Shown here piece after piece: positions 43,634-55,364 of a DNA stretch of 64,000 bases. Where the stretch lies: NCBI GenBank assembly GCA_029216955.1, contig JANAVB010042249.1, positions 1 through 64,000 on the forward strand, given 5' to 3'. Source of the DNA: Iris pallida. Its lineage: Eukaryota > Streptophyta > Magnoliopsida > Asparagales > Iridaceae. Position numbers and translations under genes: made by a program. Positions within the stretch are counted from its first letter, which is position 1; the number at the start of each line of letters is the position of its first letter. A model generated the notes under the pieces. It was not told the DNA's origin. It saw only the letters and a list, made by a program, of their open reading frames with translations, and did not search any database.

Positions 43634-44322
43634 ACTTCCGCTGGCACCCCTTTGGGTGCGCAACCTTCTGTTGGCGCTTTCGTTGGCACCTTTTTGGGTG
43701 ACCACATGCACCTCCCCGCTGTCTCTTGTGGCCCCAGCCTTGGCGCACTCAACACTTCTGGCGCCCAGCATCTGCTAATGCGTGGCACACTTGCCACTAT
43801 TGGCACAACGCACATAGAGTGCGCGCACTCCGGTACGTCTGTACCTTTTACTTCATTGGTTCCCTCCTTTGAGGTGGTTCCGATATCCTCATCGGTCCCC
43901 TTCTGTTAGGCTGCACCAACCTCTTCAAAGCTGTACCAATCGTACCTTGTCTCACTTTACTAGCCAACCTTCTTGCGCTGGCGCCTCTTTTGACGGATCT
44001 TGCCCAGTTTGACGCCCGCCACGAGGCACTCCCCCTCCCATTTGTGAGGACTAGCAACTCCCAGTCTGTGGCCTCCACAAGCCGCATACTGTCCTCTTTT
44101 GGCGCCACACAGAACAAGGATGGACGAACCCAGGCGCCATCTGGACCGCGGGAGCTCTCAACGTCCTTGCCACTTTCTTCCCCCACCAGCTCCGTCTTAC
44201 GCGGACAAACTCCGCCCCGATCACGCAACCAAGCAGCTACAGACTTTTCCTGATATTGAGCTGCTAGAGATCGAATTCGCTCCGTCCGATAATATCTTGG
44301 TGCCATTCTCCTCCTCATAAAT
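43634..44322 (+). pseudogene. LINE ORF1 N-terminal region, opposite orientation (second part)
   Basis: + strand sequence, broken by stops, ends in a frame (44099-44320) with APSYADKLRPDHATKQLQTF and ELLEIEFAPSDNILVPF. The SYADKLRP-type segment followed by a hydrophobic/acidic strand resembles the stretch just before the DUF4283 domain of plant L1 ORF1. The sequence ends where DUF4283 would begin, while the - strand LINE body starts within DUF4283. Confidence 0.5.
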
Positions 44323-44398
44323 GTCGTCCTTGTCGGCTTCGTTCCCATTCACCTTTGTCCTTAGATTCTCCAGCGGATGTCCAAAGCTGACACATATT
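44323..44398. other. Short unassigned junction
   Basis: 76 bp between the LINE-like sequence and the Tat copy 2 LTR. The last five bases (ATATT) would be the left target duplication of Tat copy 2, but its other end is missing. Confidence 0.3.
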
Positions 44399-46043
44399 TG
44401 TTCGACATAACAAAAGGTTGAACAAACTTTTTGCTTTATTAAACATATAAGGTACCTATGTACAAAGATGGAAGTCCTAAACAAGATATTCTAAGTACAG
44501 GAAGAAGAGATTTTTGGAAAAGTGTGACGGTGGAGATCAAGCGCTACAGCGGCTCCTTTACTCCTTTAACGATCTGACGACGAATCAACCTTGTTGTGGC
44601 TCTCTTGCGCCTTTGATGAGACTCTGGGGTCACCGATCAAGAGGCTGTCTAGATGAGAATATCCTCTGAAGGTGGTTGGTTGGTTGGTTCTTTGATTGAT
44701 CGGTTGATGAGGGTGGTCGACTCTTCGCGGATAGAGATTGTTGATCCTTTAAAGATTGTCGATTGTTAATTTTCCCTCTGTCGATCGATACTTTAGTGGA
44801 AGAAGAAATCCTTCTATTTATAGGGAACCGAGCACATATGCGATGTGAATTAGGGTTCCTGAGATATGAAAGAATCTACCGTCATTGCAGGATATGGGCT
44901 TCTACGGCGCTGACACGTGGCGGACATCGAGATTCCCCTCAAACGAGATCTCTGGTGGTTATAAACATAACCGAAGGAGGTGACACGTGGCACATGCCGA
45001 TTTGCTTGCTCGGATATAGCTGAGCAAATCTTGGGATTTTATCCTCGATTTGGAGTCTAATTGATCATCGTCTAAGATTTAAATCAATCTGATATGATAT
45101 AAATCATGATTTAATCCCAATCTTCTCTACGAGAGGCAGTTTAAACAAACCAATTGGGGTGGACCCATGCTTCCTGTGCCTCTGGTGAGGACTAAGTACT
45201 GTTGTGCTTCTGGGACGACGAGTATACCGTGCTTCTAGAGACGACAAAACCTCTGTGCTTTCAGGCGAAGAGTGGACTGTGCTTCGAATGACGATGAGAC
45301 TTCTGTGCATATAGAGCAACTTATGAAGCTGTCTTTCGGGATACCGGAGTTACTGTGCTGTAAGTGATAAGTAGGCTTGTGCTTCAGGTTGGCGAGGTTA
45401 CCGTGCTTTTGGAGCGACAGGCTGACTTGCATTGGTTGCGATGGGAGTTCCCAAGTCTCTTGTAGAGAAGTGACTTAAGATTCTGAACCGGAGCAAACGA
45501 CTGTGCCGTGGGAATGGAGATGGTGTGAGCATATCACCATCCTGCGTCTCATACAGACGCAGGTTAGTAGCTGCACCTCTGAACAATGAACGTGTTGGCT
45601 GCGAAGGGAAGGGTATGACACCCTTGCGCGTCTAAGATTGGCGTAGGCAGGGAGCTGCGCCTCTGGAGTGAAGACACTGGCTTCTGAATTAAAGAAGGGG
45701 AGGGGACCTACCACCATCTTGCTTTTGAGGTTGGCACAGGTAGGTGGCTGCGCCTCTGGCTTGAAGGCTTTTAGCTTCCGAAGCAAAGAGCAATAAATAT
45801 TCGCTCTTTAAGGAACTTCCCTCTTGGCTCTGTTGAATCTGTGCTAGATCATTTGTAGAAGAACAAAATTAGTCCGTTATGTATAGTCCTGATGTGTTTG
45901 TACCAGACTTTGGTAGACATGACAATAAAGGGACTTCTCTCCATATTTTTTGTTTTGTCTTTTTAGCACCGAGCCTCAGTCTTTTGCATCTTCTGCGCTT
46001 TGGCGAAGGGATGTCTTCAGTTGAGATTTTTTATGCTTCTACA
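44399..46043 (-). repeat. 3' LTR of Tat copy 2
   Basis: On the + strand it spans TGTTCGAC… to …GCTTCTACA, giving TG…CA ends on the - strand. The layout matches the copy 1 LTR: a - strand TATA box (complement of 44814-44823, CTATTTATAG), short dispersed motifs in U3 (GTGCTTC…GACGA units at 45190-45420) and the same polypurine tract beyond the end. There is no second copy in the window to confirm the edges. Confidence 0.75.
45190..45430. repeat. Short degenerate repeats in Tat copy 2 U3
   Basis: At least seven occurrences of (A/C)TGTGCTT(C/T).GG..GACGA-like units are spaced 30-40 bp apart. They could be transcription-factor sites of the LTR; function is not shown. Confidence 0.5.
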
Positions 46044-46056
46044 AGACCCCTTTCAA
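46044..46056 (-). promoter_or_regulatory. Polypurine tract of Tat copy 2
   Basis: On the - strand CTTTGAAAGGGGTCT directly precedes the LTR start. It is the same tract as in copy 1 although the adjacent LTRs differ. Confidence 0.7.
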
Positions 46057-46187
46057 AGTATCCCAAACTTGAGAGAAGCTTGGGATACTTTGAACAGAAG
46101 CATGAACACGTGTCAGGACTGTACGAGCTGGGTAATGGCTGGTGTCACACCTAGCTCTTAGCATTAATTATCTCGAGTCATCATTTC

Positions 46188-46192
46188 AGAGC
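46188..46192. repeat. Target site duplication, left copy (AGAGC)
   Basis: AGAGC abuts the left copia LTR and recurs at 55365-55369 directly after the right LTR. Confidence 0.9.
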
Positions 46193-47259
46193 TGTAGGAC
46201 CGTTGAGCACCTCTAGAGGGGGGTTGAATAGATTGAGTGGGAGTGCAGCAAAAAATAATCACCAATTTAAAATTAAAAATAGATAACTATGACAGTGAAT
46301 AAGAGACAGTAAATAAATATAGCAAGAGATATAGAGATCAAACTCAGTGACACAGCGATGTATACTGGTATCCCTCTGAGAGGACTAATCCAGTCTCGAG
46401 TACTCTTGCTAGATGTTAATCCACTCAGGCACAAGCTAATTGAGAGCTTGTAGTCCCTTACAACACTGTGCTTGGTGACAAGTGTACGACTGACTTCACA
46501 ATACCGTGCTTGGTGACGAGCGCACGACCGGCTCCACTACAGAGATAGTTTCTGAACTTGGAACAACATCTTTACAACACTTGAGAACCAAAAGACTCTA
46601 GAACAAATAGATAATACTGGCTTTTCGCTAAGAGATGTGTACGTGAAATATGAAAGCTTTTGATCAGATGAAAACACTTATTAAAGAGAGAAGAGAAGAT
46701 GAATTGATTGAATGATTTAGAATGAGAAATTCTCTTCTATTTATAGGTATTTTCGAGGACCGAACTCGGACAGAATTCGGACAGAGTTCGGATGCAATGA
46801 TTTTGCAAACGAACGTTGCATGCAGATTTGGAGGCAATAAATATTTAAATTCAAACTGACCGAACTCGGCTTGAGTTCTGCATAAGTATAAATGTAAAAT
46901 ATTTGTCAATTTGTTGCAGAAGGTGAATAATATTTTGATAGGTAGACTTTGGATGGGTAGGCTGTATGGGAGAGTGGAATATGATTATCCTAAGCCAGTT
47001 GTATCCAGTCGATCTTACAATTTATATCCTAGACTCAAATAAAGATAAAATACATAATAAATTGTAAAATAACTCGGACTTGATTCCAATGAAAATGAGC
47101 TTCAGAATGATGATTCACACGCTTGCTGATGTAGTAGTACTCTTTTTTATATTGATTTTACTAGACCTGAAATGATTAGCAGCAGTTCGTATATTTTGTG
47201 TATTGACTTAAGTTAGTGTCGATTATTAAAATCGAGTGTGACCATGGAATGAGCCAACA
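46193..47259 (-). repeat. 3' LTR of the copia element
   Basis: It spans TGTAGGACC… to …GCCAACA on the + strand (TGTTGGC…TCCTACA on the - strand). The - strand TATA box is the complement of 46737-46746. It matches 54295-55364 with scattered differences. Confidence 0.93.
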
Positions 47260-47272
47260 ATCTCTCCCATTT
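47260..47272 (-). promoter_or_regulatory. Polypurine tract of the copia element
   Basis: On the - strand CAAAATGGGAGAGAT directly precedes the LTR start TGTTGGC. Confidence 0.8.
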
Positions 47273-47653
47273 TGATAATTGACAAACTTGAGTCTATTCC
47301 AAAATATTTCTAAATAGAACAAAATAAAAATACCTGACAAAAATGATGGTGTTCTTTCTTTGATTTTTGGTATTGCTCTTTTTCTCCCCCTTTGTCAATA
47401 AAAAATGGTTTTGGCTCCCCCGTAATGTGTGAAGCCAACAATGTTCATCAAAGACAAAGTAATACTAGAGAGATAACTACAAATAACAACATTGCCAGAA
47501 ATAATAAGTGCATAATTAGAAGTGAAATACTGAAATGTCATACAAAATAAAAGATACAACCATCACAAACTGCTACTAAATGTCTTACTGTAAAGTTTAG
47601 ACACAAAAAAAAACTACATAAGATCATCATCTATCAGACTACATCCAAAGTAA
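47273..47653 (-). other. 3' untranslated region of the copia element
   Basis: AT-rich sequence between the extra ORF and the polypurine tract, without coding potential. Confidence 0.6.
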
Positions 47654-49174
47654 CCACTAACTCAAGTCCTCATCACATCGGCGGGTCGTGACCTCTAGGA
47701 GCATCCGGTGGAAAGTATGCAGTAGTAGGATCGAAATGAGAAAATGTCGTCTCATCATCGAACCTAGGTCCAAGGAAGCTGGGGTGATGAAGCATGGTAA
47801 CTGGATGTGTGGGGTCATGAGAGAGACTTCAGTGAAGATCAGCAATGCTGTTCCGCAACACCTGAGCCTGGGTGATATGGCGGAACTCAGAATCAAGATA
47901 GCCTTGATGTCGTTGCGCTAAGAGGGCAACGAAATCATCAAAGCACTGGTAGAAGCCAAGGTCAAAACCCAGAGCAGGGGCTGGAGCAGCAGCAGCAGCA
48001 GGAGCATCGGGGTCATTATCATGAACAGGTTCAGCACCAGGAGGCAAAGTAGGAGTAGGATATAACCTAAACCTACGGAGTTCAAGGGCAGTGGAGGAGT
48101 AAGGACAGGTTTGAAGATCAATTTCAAACCTCCTAAAGATGGAAGCCAAATGCATAGGGTAGACAAGGTTGCGTCCTATATTTCTGTAGTTAAGTATCCA
48201 TGCCATAACAGTCTTTAGAACAGAAAAAGGAATACCAAAGTAAATATGGTACATAGCTGATAATTCCATGAAGGTAATCTCATCGTAGGATCCCTTCATT
48301 GGAAGAACAAAAATATAAAACTATGGAGTTCATAGAAGTTTTGATTTAGATGTTTGGAATAAACTCTTCTAGGAACAGGTTTAGGATGACACAAAAGTTC
48401 TTTGAAGGAATCAAGGGTGACACCTTCAGGGAATTGAATATGATGAATATCTACTAAAGCCTCACCTACATCAGGAACATGAAAATATTCACTGATGTCT
48501 ATGGCATTAAACTCTAGTTCCTACCCAGCTACACAAGAGTAGAAGTTGCCGTTATCTTTTACTTGCAGATTGCAGTAAAACATACGGACAACATTATCAC
48601 AAATATTCTCAGCAACTTCAAAAAAATTACGAAAACCGAGACGGTTGAAAGTGGGGGCATACTCAAAAAAGATATATTAAAGTTAACACGTGCCCCAGCA
48701 CAAATTTTACGACCCAAAAATGAATCAAACCAAAGATCGATGAATTCCCTATCGGGAAAGAGTCCGGAGTCGTAATCATCAGATCCAGTAGGACGGGCTG
48801 GACTGAAGACATATGTAGGAACATAGTCAGAGGAAGATGATCCTGCTTGAGAGGAATCAATCTTTCCCTTTTGATGTTTAGGTGCGATGGATGAGAAGGA
48901 AAGGAAGTAGAATACCTTGAAGAAAGGATGAAGATGGTGGAGAGGATGGCCCACTAGACTCCGAGAAAGCTCGAAAAGAAGAAGGAGGAGAAGCTCTATA
49001 GAGTTTTTGTGGTTTAATCTCGGTAGAGAAGTGAAGAAAAATGAAAGAAAGATGAAGCAATATAGGGCTAGGGCCGGCTGTTCGGTTCTGGAAATCCGCA
49101 CAGTGCCGACCGAACTCGGTCCGAACTCGGTTAGAGTTTGGTCCGAGTTCGGCTGCATGTATTCCCAATGTCAT
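47654..49174 (-). pseudogene. Additional 3' ORF of the copia element (env position)
   Basis: Three frames on the - strand join into one protein-like sequence of about 400 residues. The start is Leu/Phe-rich and could hold a membrane segment. A Ser/Asp-rich part (SSSSDYVPTYVFSPARPTGS) follows, then FPDREFIDLWFDSFLGRKI, FNRLGFRNFFEVAENICDNV and VRMFYCNLQV, then VLKTVMAWILNYRNIGRNLV, an Ala/Pro-rich stretch and a short coiled C-terminus. The V-R-x-F-Y-x-N-L pattern resembles a plant transposon-associated domain (putative plant transposon protein, PF20167 type). SIRE elements have an env-like ORF in this position, but no fusion protein features are evident. Breaks lie near 48300, 48520 and 48650. 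Confidence 0.55.
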
Positions 49175-49440
49175 AAATGCAGTATTTGTTTAAAATTTTA
49201 ATTTATACTATTACACACCTTCATTTAATAACTTCTATTACTTTGGGTTAGCTGTAGGGGCCGGATCCCAGCTAGCGGTAGTCCGAAGACTAGTATAACA
49301 TGTCGCTTTAGGCTATTTGCACCTGTATGACAGAAGGACCCTTTCGGATTGTACCTAAAATAATTTTCGTTAATAAATTACAAAGTTTCGAGTTATAAAA
49401 TAAATTTAATAAACATACTACATTATGAATCTAAAAATTC
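49175..49440 (-). other. Spacer between copia RNase H and the 3' ORF
   Basis: AT-rich, no coding sequence seen. It contains inverted CCGAACTCGG-type motifs (49120-49150) similar to the CCGAACTCGGAC repeats in the LTRs. Confidence 0.5.
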
Positions 49441-50056
49441 AAGTATGCCGAACTCTCGTCGCATAACGTTAAATTGGTCTTCAGCCAGTGGTTTTCTGAA
49501 AATGTCTGCTAGTTGATGATCTGTGTCAATAAATTCTAAGCAGATGTTCCCATGTTATTGGTGATCACGTAAAAAGTGATGACGAATTTCAATACGTGCT
49601 TTGTGCGCGAGTGACATACAGGGTTCTTATTCAAGTTAATAGTGCTAGTATTATCACAGTAAATGGGAATCTTAGTGTAGTGCAGATTGTAGTCTTCTAG
49701 TGTTTGCTTCATCCACAAAATATGAGCACAGCAACGTCCTGCGGCGATATACTCAGCCTCAGTAGTCGATAATGCTATAAAATTTTGTTTCTTGCTAAAC
49801 TATGAGACTAATGCCTTTCCTAGAAAATGGCACGTACCGTTGGTACTTTTACAGTCTACTTTGCATCCTGCAAAATTTGCATCCGAATAACCTATCAGGT
49901 CAAAAGATTTGGTTTTAGGATACCACAAGCCGACTGTAGAAGTTTCCTTAAGGTATCGAAAAATACGCTCAACGACAATTAGGTGTGATTCCTTAGGATT
50001 TGCCTGGTATCGTGCACAAATGCAAACACTGAACATAATATCAGGGCGACTAGCAG
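49441..50056 (-). pseudogene. pol: Copia RNase H
   Basis: The pattern SFDLIGYSDANFAGC (first Asp), STNGTCHFLGKALVS and LHYTKIPIYCDNTSTINLNK (Asp) with NPVCHSRTKHV is the canonical copia RNase H. A stop near 49800 and a frameshift near 49720 interrupt it. It degrades the RNA strand during reverse transcription. Confidence 0.88.
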
Positions 50057-51390
50057 TTAAAATAATAAGCTATCAATCATACCTCGATACTTACGCTGGT
50101 CGATAGGTTTGCCACTTTCATCAGTGTCAAGCTTTATAGATGTAGCCATTGGAGTTCCAATAGGCTTTACATTTTCGAAGTCGTACTTTTTTAGTATGTC
50201 CTTCGTATATTTGGCTTGATTGATGATTATTCCCTTTGAGTGTTGTTTGATCTGGAGTTCTAGGAAGAAGTTCAGCTCTTGCATCATACTCATCTCTAAT
50301 TCACTCTGCATACACTTAGCAAACTCTTGACAAAGTTTTTCATTAGTAGAATCGAATATGATGTCATCAACGTATATTTTCACAAGAAAAATATCATCAT
50401 CTAAAGATTTGATAAACAAAGTTGTATCAACTCTTCCTTTTGAAAAACCATTATCAAGTAAGAAGGCACTTAGGCATTCATACCAAGCACGAGGTGCCTG
50501 TTTGAGTCCATAGAGTGCTTTCTTAAGCTTGAAGACGTGATCAGGTTTTTAAAAATCTTCAAAGCCAGGGGGTTATTTCACAAATACTTCTTCTTTTAAA
50601 AATTCGTTTAAAAATGCACTTTTCATGCCCATTTGAAATAACTTAAAATCATTAAACATACAAATGTACAAAACATATTGATAGCTTCTAGTCTAGCAAC
50701 AGGAGCATATGTCTCGTCATAATCAATCCCTTCTTCTTGATTATAACCTTGTGCCATTAGATGTGCTTTGCTGCATAGAACTTGTCCCTCTTCACTTAGT
50801 TTATTTTGGAACACCCATTTGGTACCAATTATCGATTGACCAATAAGTTTAGGAACGAGTTCCCAAAATTGGTTTATCTTAAATTGATTAAGTTTCTCTT
50901 GCATGGCATTAATCCAAAACTCATCATTAAAGGCATCTCCTATATTCTTAAGTTCTATTTGAGAAATAAAAGCTACATTTGTTGCTATTTCAGAATCTCT
51001 AAGAGAAGAGCGTGTACTTACACCTTTTGATACATCACCTATAATGAGTGTCTCTGGATGATCTGGTAAGAATTTCAATGATTCAAATTTATGAGTCAGA
51101 TCTTCCACAAGACTCTTATCGGTTCTTGCTTTTACACCTTCATCATCACTGTCACTAAATCTATGACTATTGAGCTCATCAAAAGTAACGTTAATAGACT
51201 CTTCAACAATCATAGATCTTTTATTGAAAATTCTATATCCCTTACTCTTAGCAGCATATCCGAGAAATATCCTTTCATCTGCTTTGGAGTCGAACTTACC
51301 CAAGTTGTCCTTGGTGTTCAGGATAAAACAACGACATCCAAAACTTTTAAAAAAGAAATATTTGGAATCCTTCCGAACCAAAGTTCATAA
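50057..51390 (-). pseudogene. pol: Copia reverse transcriptase (with integrase C-terminal region)
   Basis: The upstream part (51381-50623) has the integrase C-terminal GKFDSKADERIFLGYAAKSK motif and the RT start GTKWVFQNKLSEEGQV and EGIDYDETYAPVARLEAI. The second part (50419-50057) has the active site LVKIYVDDIIFDSTN and ELNFFLELQIKQHSKGI. A roughly 200-bp stretch between them (50420-50622) is frameshifted but recognisable (LKKALYGLKQAPRAWYE-like). The catalytic YVDD is intact. Confidence 0.88.
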
Positions 51391-52230
51391 GGTATTTTCT
51401 TCGAGATGGGTCGAGTTAACATCCTATTTAAAACATGACAGGCTGTGCTAACAGCTTCTGTCCAAAATATTTAGGAAGATTATGCTAATTCAGCATGACT
51501 CTAGTCATCTCGCTTAGAGTACGGTTCTTACGCTCCACAATACCATTCTGTTGAGGAGTTCTAGGACAGAAAAATTTGTGGTAGTATCCACTATCATCAC
51601 AAACCTTTTTGAAATCAGTATTTACGAATTTTCCACTATGATTACTTCGGATACGAGTAATCATGAAGCCTTTTTCATTTTGTAACTTTTTACAAAATAC
51701 TAAAATTCAAAAATAACATCACTTTTGTTTGATAAAAAGTAAACCCAAGTAAAACGAGAGAAATTATAAAACAATAACAAATGCATAGAGCTTACCGCCA
51801 AGACTAGCGACTCTACTAGGACCAAATAAATCTATATGTATCAACTACAAAGGTATAGAAGTACTTACAGCGTTGATGGATTTAAATATAGACCTATGTG
51901 CTTTATTCTTTTCACAGTCAGCACATACCATATCTCTCTTGAAAGGTATTTCAGGGAGTCCTTTTACCAGCTTCTTAGTGCTCAGTCGTGAGTATCCATA
52001 TTAGCATGTCCTAGTCTCATATGCCATAGCCAGCTTTTATCTAGACTAGCTACTAGGTATCTTCCTGCATTATTAGTACTCTCCAGAAAGAAAACATAAA
52101 TATTGTCTTATCTCCCTTCATATACATGATTACCAGATGACATATCATATATGGTATATTTGTCTTTTACAAAGTTGATACCATAACCATTATCAGCCAA
52201 GTGACTTATGCTTAATAGGTTATGTTTCAA
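51391..52230 (-). pseudogene. pol: Copia integrase
   Basis: Degenerate - strand translation shows the zinc-binding end (DMVCADCEKNKAH), the first catalytic Asp (LIHIDLFGPSRVASLGGK) and, after stops, FCPRTPQQNGIVERKNRTL with the catalytic Glu. Several stops and one frameshift leave no long open frame, which is why the region looks empty at first sight. Confidence 0.75.
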
Positions 52231-52446
52231 TTATGTAACTAGACAAACATCTTTTATTACAGGATAAGTAGATATACCAACAGTGTCATTTCTAATGATA
52301 TCACCTCTCAGGTTGTTTTCGAAGTAGACGTATCCTTCTTTCTTCATTGATAGCATGACGAATAAAGATGCATCACCAGTCATGTGCTGCGAACATCCGC
52401 TATCGAGGATCCACTTGCTTTTAGCATAAGATGGTTGAGGGTCCAC
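52231..52446 (-). pseudogene. pol: Copia protease
   Basis: A 71-codon frame with KWILDSGCSQHMTGD, the copia protease active site (Asp-Ser-Gly), lies directly after gag and overlaps its end by 26 bp. Confidence 0.85.
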
Positions 52447-53446
52447 CTACAAGACAAGTAGATGAATCCTTTGGTACCCATTTACTGAAGGGTCCATATT
52501 GATTAGTCTTAGGTCTCCAAAATAATATGCGATTGTCAACAAGTTTTCTTGTTAAACAATACTGTGATATGTGTCCATGAATACCACAATATGTGCAAAT
52601 GAGTTTTGAAAATATATTAGTAGAATTTGTGTTGACATGCATATGTGGTTTCTTTGAAAACCTATAAGTGAAAGCATGGTGATATTCGTGTTTCTTATGT
52701 GCTATCTGTGTTTTAGTCCTCTTAGGTGTATGCTTAGCATTAGGACTAAACTTAGGCTGTGTCTCAGGTATTTTCTGTTTGCCTAACTTGATTTTTAACT
52801 TTTTAGAAACTGCAAAAGACTCTTCATATTTAGCAGTCATGTCTATGAGTCTTTGTTCTGTGACTAAGTGCTTCTTCTTCTCTATATCATATAACTCTTG
52901 TATTTTGATATAGTCTCGTTCTTTCTTTTCAACTTTGAGGATAGCCTCATGATAGTCTACTTTAAGCTTGGCTATCTCTTTCGTATTACCGGTAGTAGAC
53001 ATCTCTTTAATGTCTTCAATGAGACTGTACAGTCTAGCTACTTCGGTTGTGTATGCCTTAATCTCTTTTTGAGATTGCTTATACTTGTCAAGCACATTTT
53101 TGTGTTCTTCAAGTAGTTCGCTGAAGGCATTTTCTAATTCATCGAAAGTAAAATTGTCATACAAAGGGTTTGAGGATACCTTATCAAAAGCCATAAGACA
53201 GACATTGACATTTTCGTAGGGTCTGTCTTCTTCTTCTGTATCATTGGCATCGCTTTCATGCCAGATACTTGTATTTGCATACTTTAGACTAGTTTTTGCT
53301 TTTCTGCTTGATCTTGATCTATAGTATGGACTGCTTTTCTTCGAAGTTGGACAGTCCTTCATATGTCCTGATTTCTTGCATCCAAAGCATATTGTTTCAT
53401 CTTCATTGCTTTCTTGGATATCTCTTCCTTCTGTTTGATTTCTCAA
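52421..53446 (-). pseudogene. gag: Copia Gag C-terminal part with two zinc knuckles and coiled coil
   Basis: A 341-codon frame starts close to a zinc knuckle (CFGCKKSGHMKDC), has a central coiled coil of about 130 residues (LLEEHKNVLDKYKQSQKEIK to FAVSKKLKIKLGKQ) and ends with a second knuckle (CTYCGIHGHISQYC) before the protease. The first knuckle has only three residues between His and the last Cys instead of four, so a codon was probably lost. Two knuckles and a coil fit SIRE-type Gag. Confidence 0.85.
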
Positions 53447-53517
53447 ACTATAAGAATTTTCTGAAGTTCTTCACTAGTAGGGCTTGTTTATCACCACTTT
53501 ATGATTCTTTCTCAGAA

Positions 53518-54245
53518 TCATTGCATGTTGATTTTCTGGCTTGACTTTAAAGGTGATAGATTTTTCCTTTGGGTCGCTTCTTCAAACTCTTGCAGATCAA
53601 GCTCATGGGTCATGAGCTTGCCCATCATTATTTCCAGAGACATGGTGGTGAGATCGTTTCCTTTAATGATTGTTGTTGCCTTTGGGTTCCAGTTCTTGGT
53701 TGGAACCTGTAGCACTTTTCTGATCTTCTCGTGATTACTGTAATCCTTACCAAGAGATTGCAATGGATTAGTAATATCAAAGAAACGAATGAACATCTAT
53801 GTAATTGACTCACCTGATTTTATTTTAAAACATTCATATTCCTGTGTTATTTTGATGATTTTGGATTCCTTCACTTGGAGAGTACCTTCATGAGTTACCT
53901 CAAGGAGTTTCCAAATCTCATGAGATGACTTACAGGTTGAAACTCTGTTGAAGTCCGTTTTGTCAATTGCACAGAACAGTGCGTTGATGGCACGAGCATC
54001 TAGACTAGCCTTTGCTTTTTCATCCTCTGTATATTTGTCATGAGGCTTGTCTACAAGCACGCCATCAACTACTGTAGGTGCCGATTTCTTATAACCGTCA
54101 ACTACTATAGACCAAAGATCAAAGTCAAAAGACTTTAAAAGAATGTCATTCGTGTTTTCTAGTAGGTATAGTTTGTACCATCAAATAGTGGAGGTCTATT
54201 TATGGATTGCCCTTCACCGCTGAATATTGATTTCACGGCTGCCAT
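53518..54245 (-). pseudogene. gag: Copia Gag N-terminal part (UBN2-type)
   Basis: The ATG at 54243-54245 starts MAAVKSIFSGEGQSINRPPL then FDGTNY, the usual start of copia Gag. Frameshifts near 54150 lead into DARAINALFCAIDKTDFNRV and SSHEIWKLLEVTHEGT (54060-53797), then, after a stop, NHEKIRKVLQVPTKNWNPKA and DLTTMSLEIMMGKLMTHELD (53796-53518). This is the capsid-like UBN2 domain. About 70 bp of shifted sequence separate it from the zinc-knuckle frame. Confidence 0.85.
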
Positions 54246-54280
54246 ATATACTCTCTGAGGTTTATATTAGAATATAACCT

Positions 54281-54292
54281 GCTCTGATACCA
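54281..54292 (-). promoter_or_regulatory. Copia primer binding site (initiator tRNA-Met)
   Basis: On the - strand TGGTATCAGAGC lies 2 nt inside the 5' LTR and complements initiator tRNA-Met. Confidence 0.92.
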
Positions 54293-54294
54293 AT

Positions 54295-55364
54295 TGTAGG
54301 ACCGTTGAGCACCTCTAAAGGGGGGTGAATGGAGTGAGTGCGAGTGTTGCAAAAAATAATCACCAATTTAAAAAAAATAGATAACTATAGCAGTGAATAA
54401 GAGAAAATAAATAAATATAGAAAGAGATAAAGAGATCAAACTCAGTGACACAGCGATGTATACTGGTATCCCTCTGAGAGGACTAATCCAATCTCGAGTA
54501 GTCTTGTTCGATGTTAATGCACCAAGACACAAGCTAATTGAGAGCTTACAGTCTCTTATAATACTGTGCTTGGTGACAAGTGCACGACCGACTTCACAAC
54601 ACCGTGCTTGGTGACGAGCGCACGACCGGCTCCACAACAGAGATAGTTTCTGAACTTTGAACTCCTCTTTACAACTCTTGAGAACCAAAAGACTCTGGAT
54701 CAAATAGATAATACTAGATTTTGGCTAAGAGATGTGTAGGTCAAATATGAAAGCTTTTGATCAGATGAAAACACTTATTAAAGAGAGAAGAGAAGATGAA
54801 TTGATTGAGTGATTTGGAATGAGAAATCCTCTTCTATTTATAGGTGTTTTCGAGGACCGAACTCGGACAGAATTTAGGCAGAGTTCTGATACAAAGATTT
54901 CGTAAACGAATGTTGCATGCAGATTTGGAGGCAACAAATATTTAAATTCAAACTGACCGAACTCGGACCGAACTCGGCTTGAGTTCTGTCTAAGTATAAA
55001 TGTAAAATATTTATCAAATTTTTTGCAGAAGGTGAATGATATTTTTGATAGGTAGACTTTGGATGGGTTGGCTGTATAGGAGAGTAGACTATGAACCTAA
55101 GCCAGTAGTATCTAGTCGATCTTACAATTTATATCCTAGACTCAAATAAAGATAAAATACAAAAAATTGTAAAATGACTCAGACTTGATTCTAATGAAAA
55201 TGAGCTTCTGAATGATGATTCACACGCTTGCTAATGTAATAGTACTCTTTTTTATATTAATTTTACTAGACCTGAAATGATTAGCAGCAGTTCGTATATT
55301 TTGTGTATTGACTTAAGTTAGTGTTGATTATTAAAATCGGGTTTAACCATGGAATGGGCCAACA
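54295..55364 (-). repeat. 5' LTR of the copia element
   Basis: Second LTR copy. The - strand TATA box is the complement of 54834-54843 (CTATTTATAG). Repeats of CCGAACTCGGAC (54857-54980) lie just downstream of the TATA position on the + strand map, that is, in U3 of the transcript direction. Confidence 0.93.

Larger units (their letters stand above)
46193..55364 (-). mobile_element. Ty1/copia retrotransposon, SIRE/Maximus-like, nested in Tat copy 2
   Basis: A structurally complete 9.17-kb element has LTRs of 1067 and 1070 bp, target duplication AGAGC, an initiator-Met primer site and a polypurine tract. The domain order on the - strand is gag, protease, integrase, RT, RNase H and then an extra ORF before the 3' LTR. 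Integrase before RT defines copia. The size, a Gag with two zinc knuckles and a long coiled coil, and the 3' extra ORF point to the SIRE/Maximus lineage. Stops and frameshifts in gag and pol make it defective. Confidence 0.9.

Noticed and set aside
43330..43815. A 161-codon - strand frame
   Set aside because: It joins chromovirus tail, the 137-bp repeat and LINE-like sequence across insertion boundaries, so it is a chance frame.
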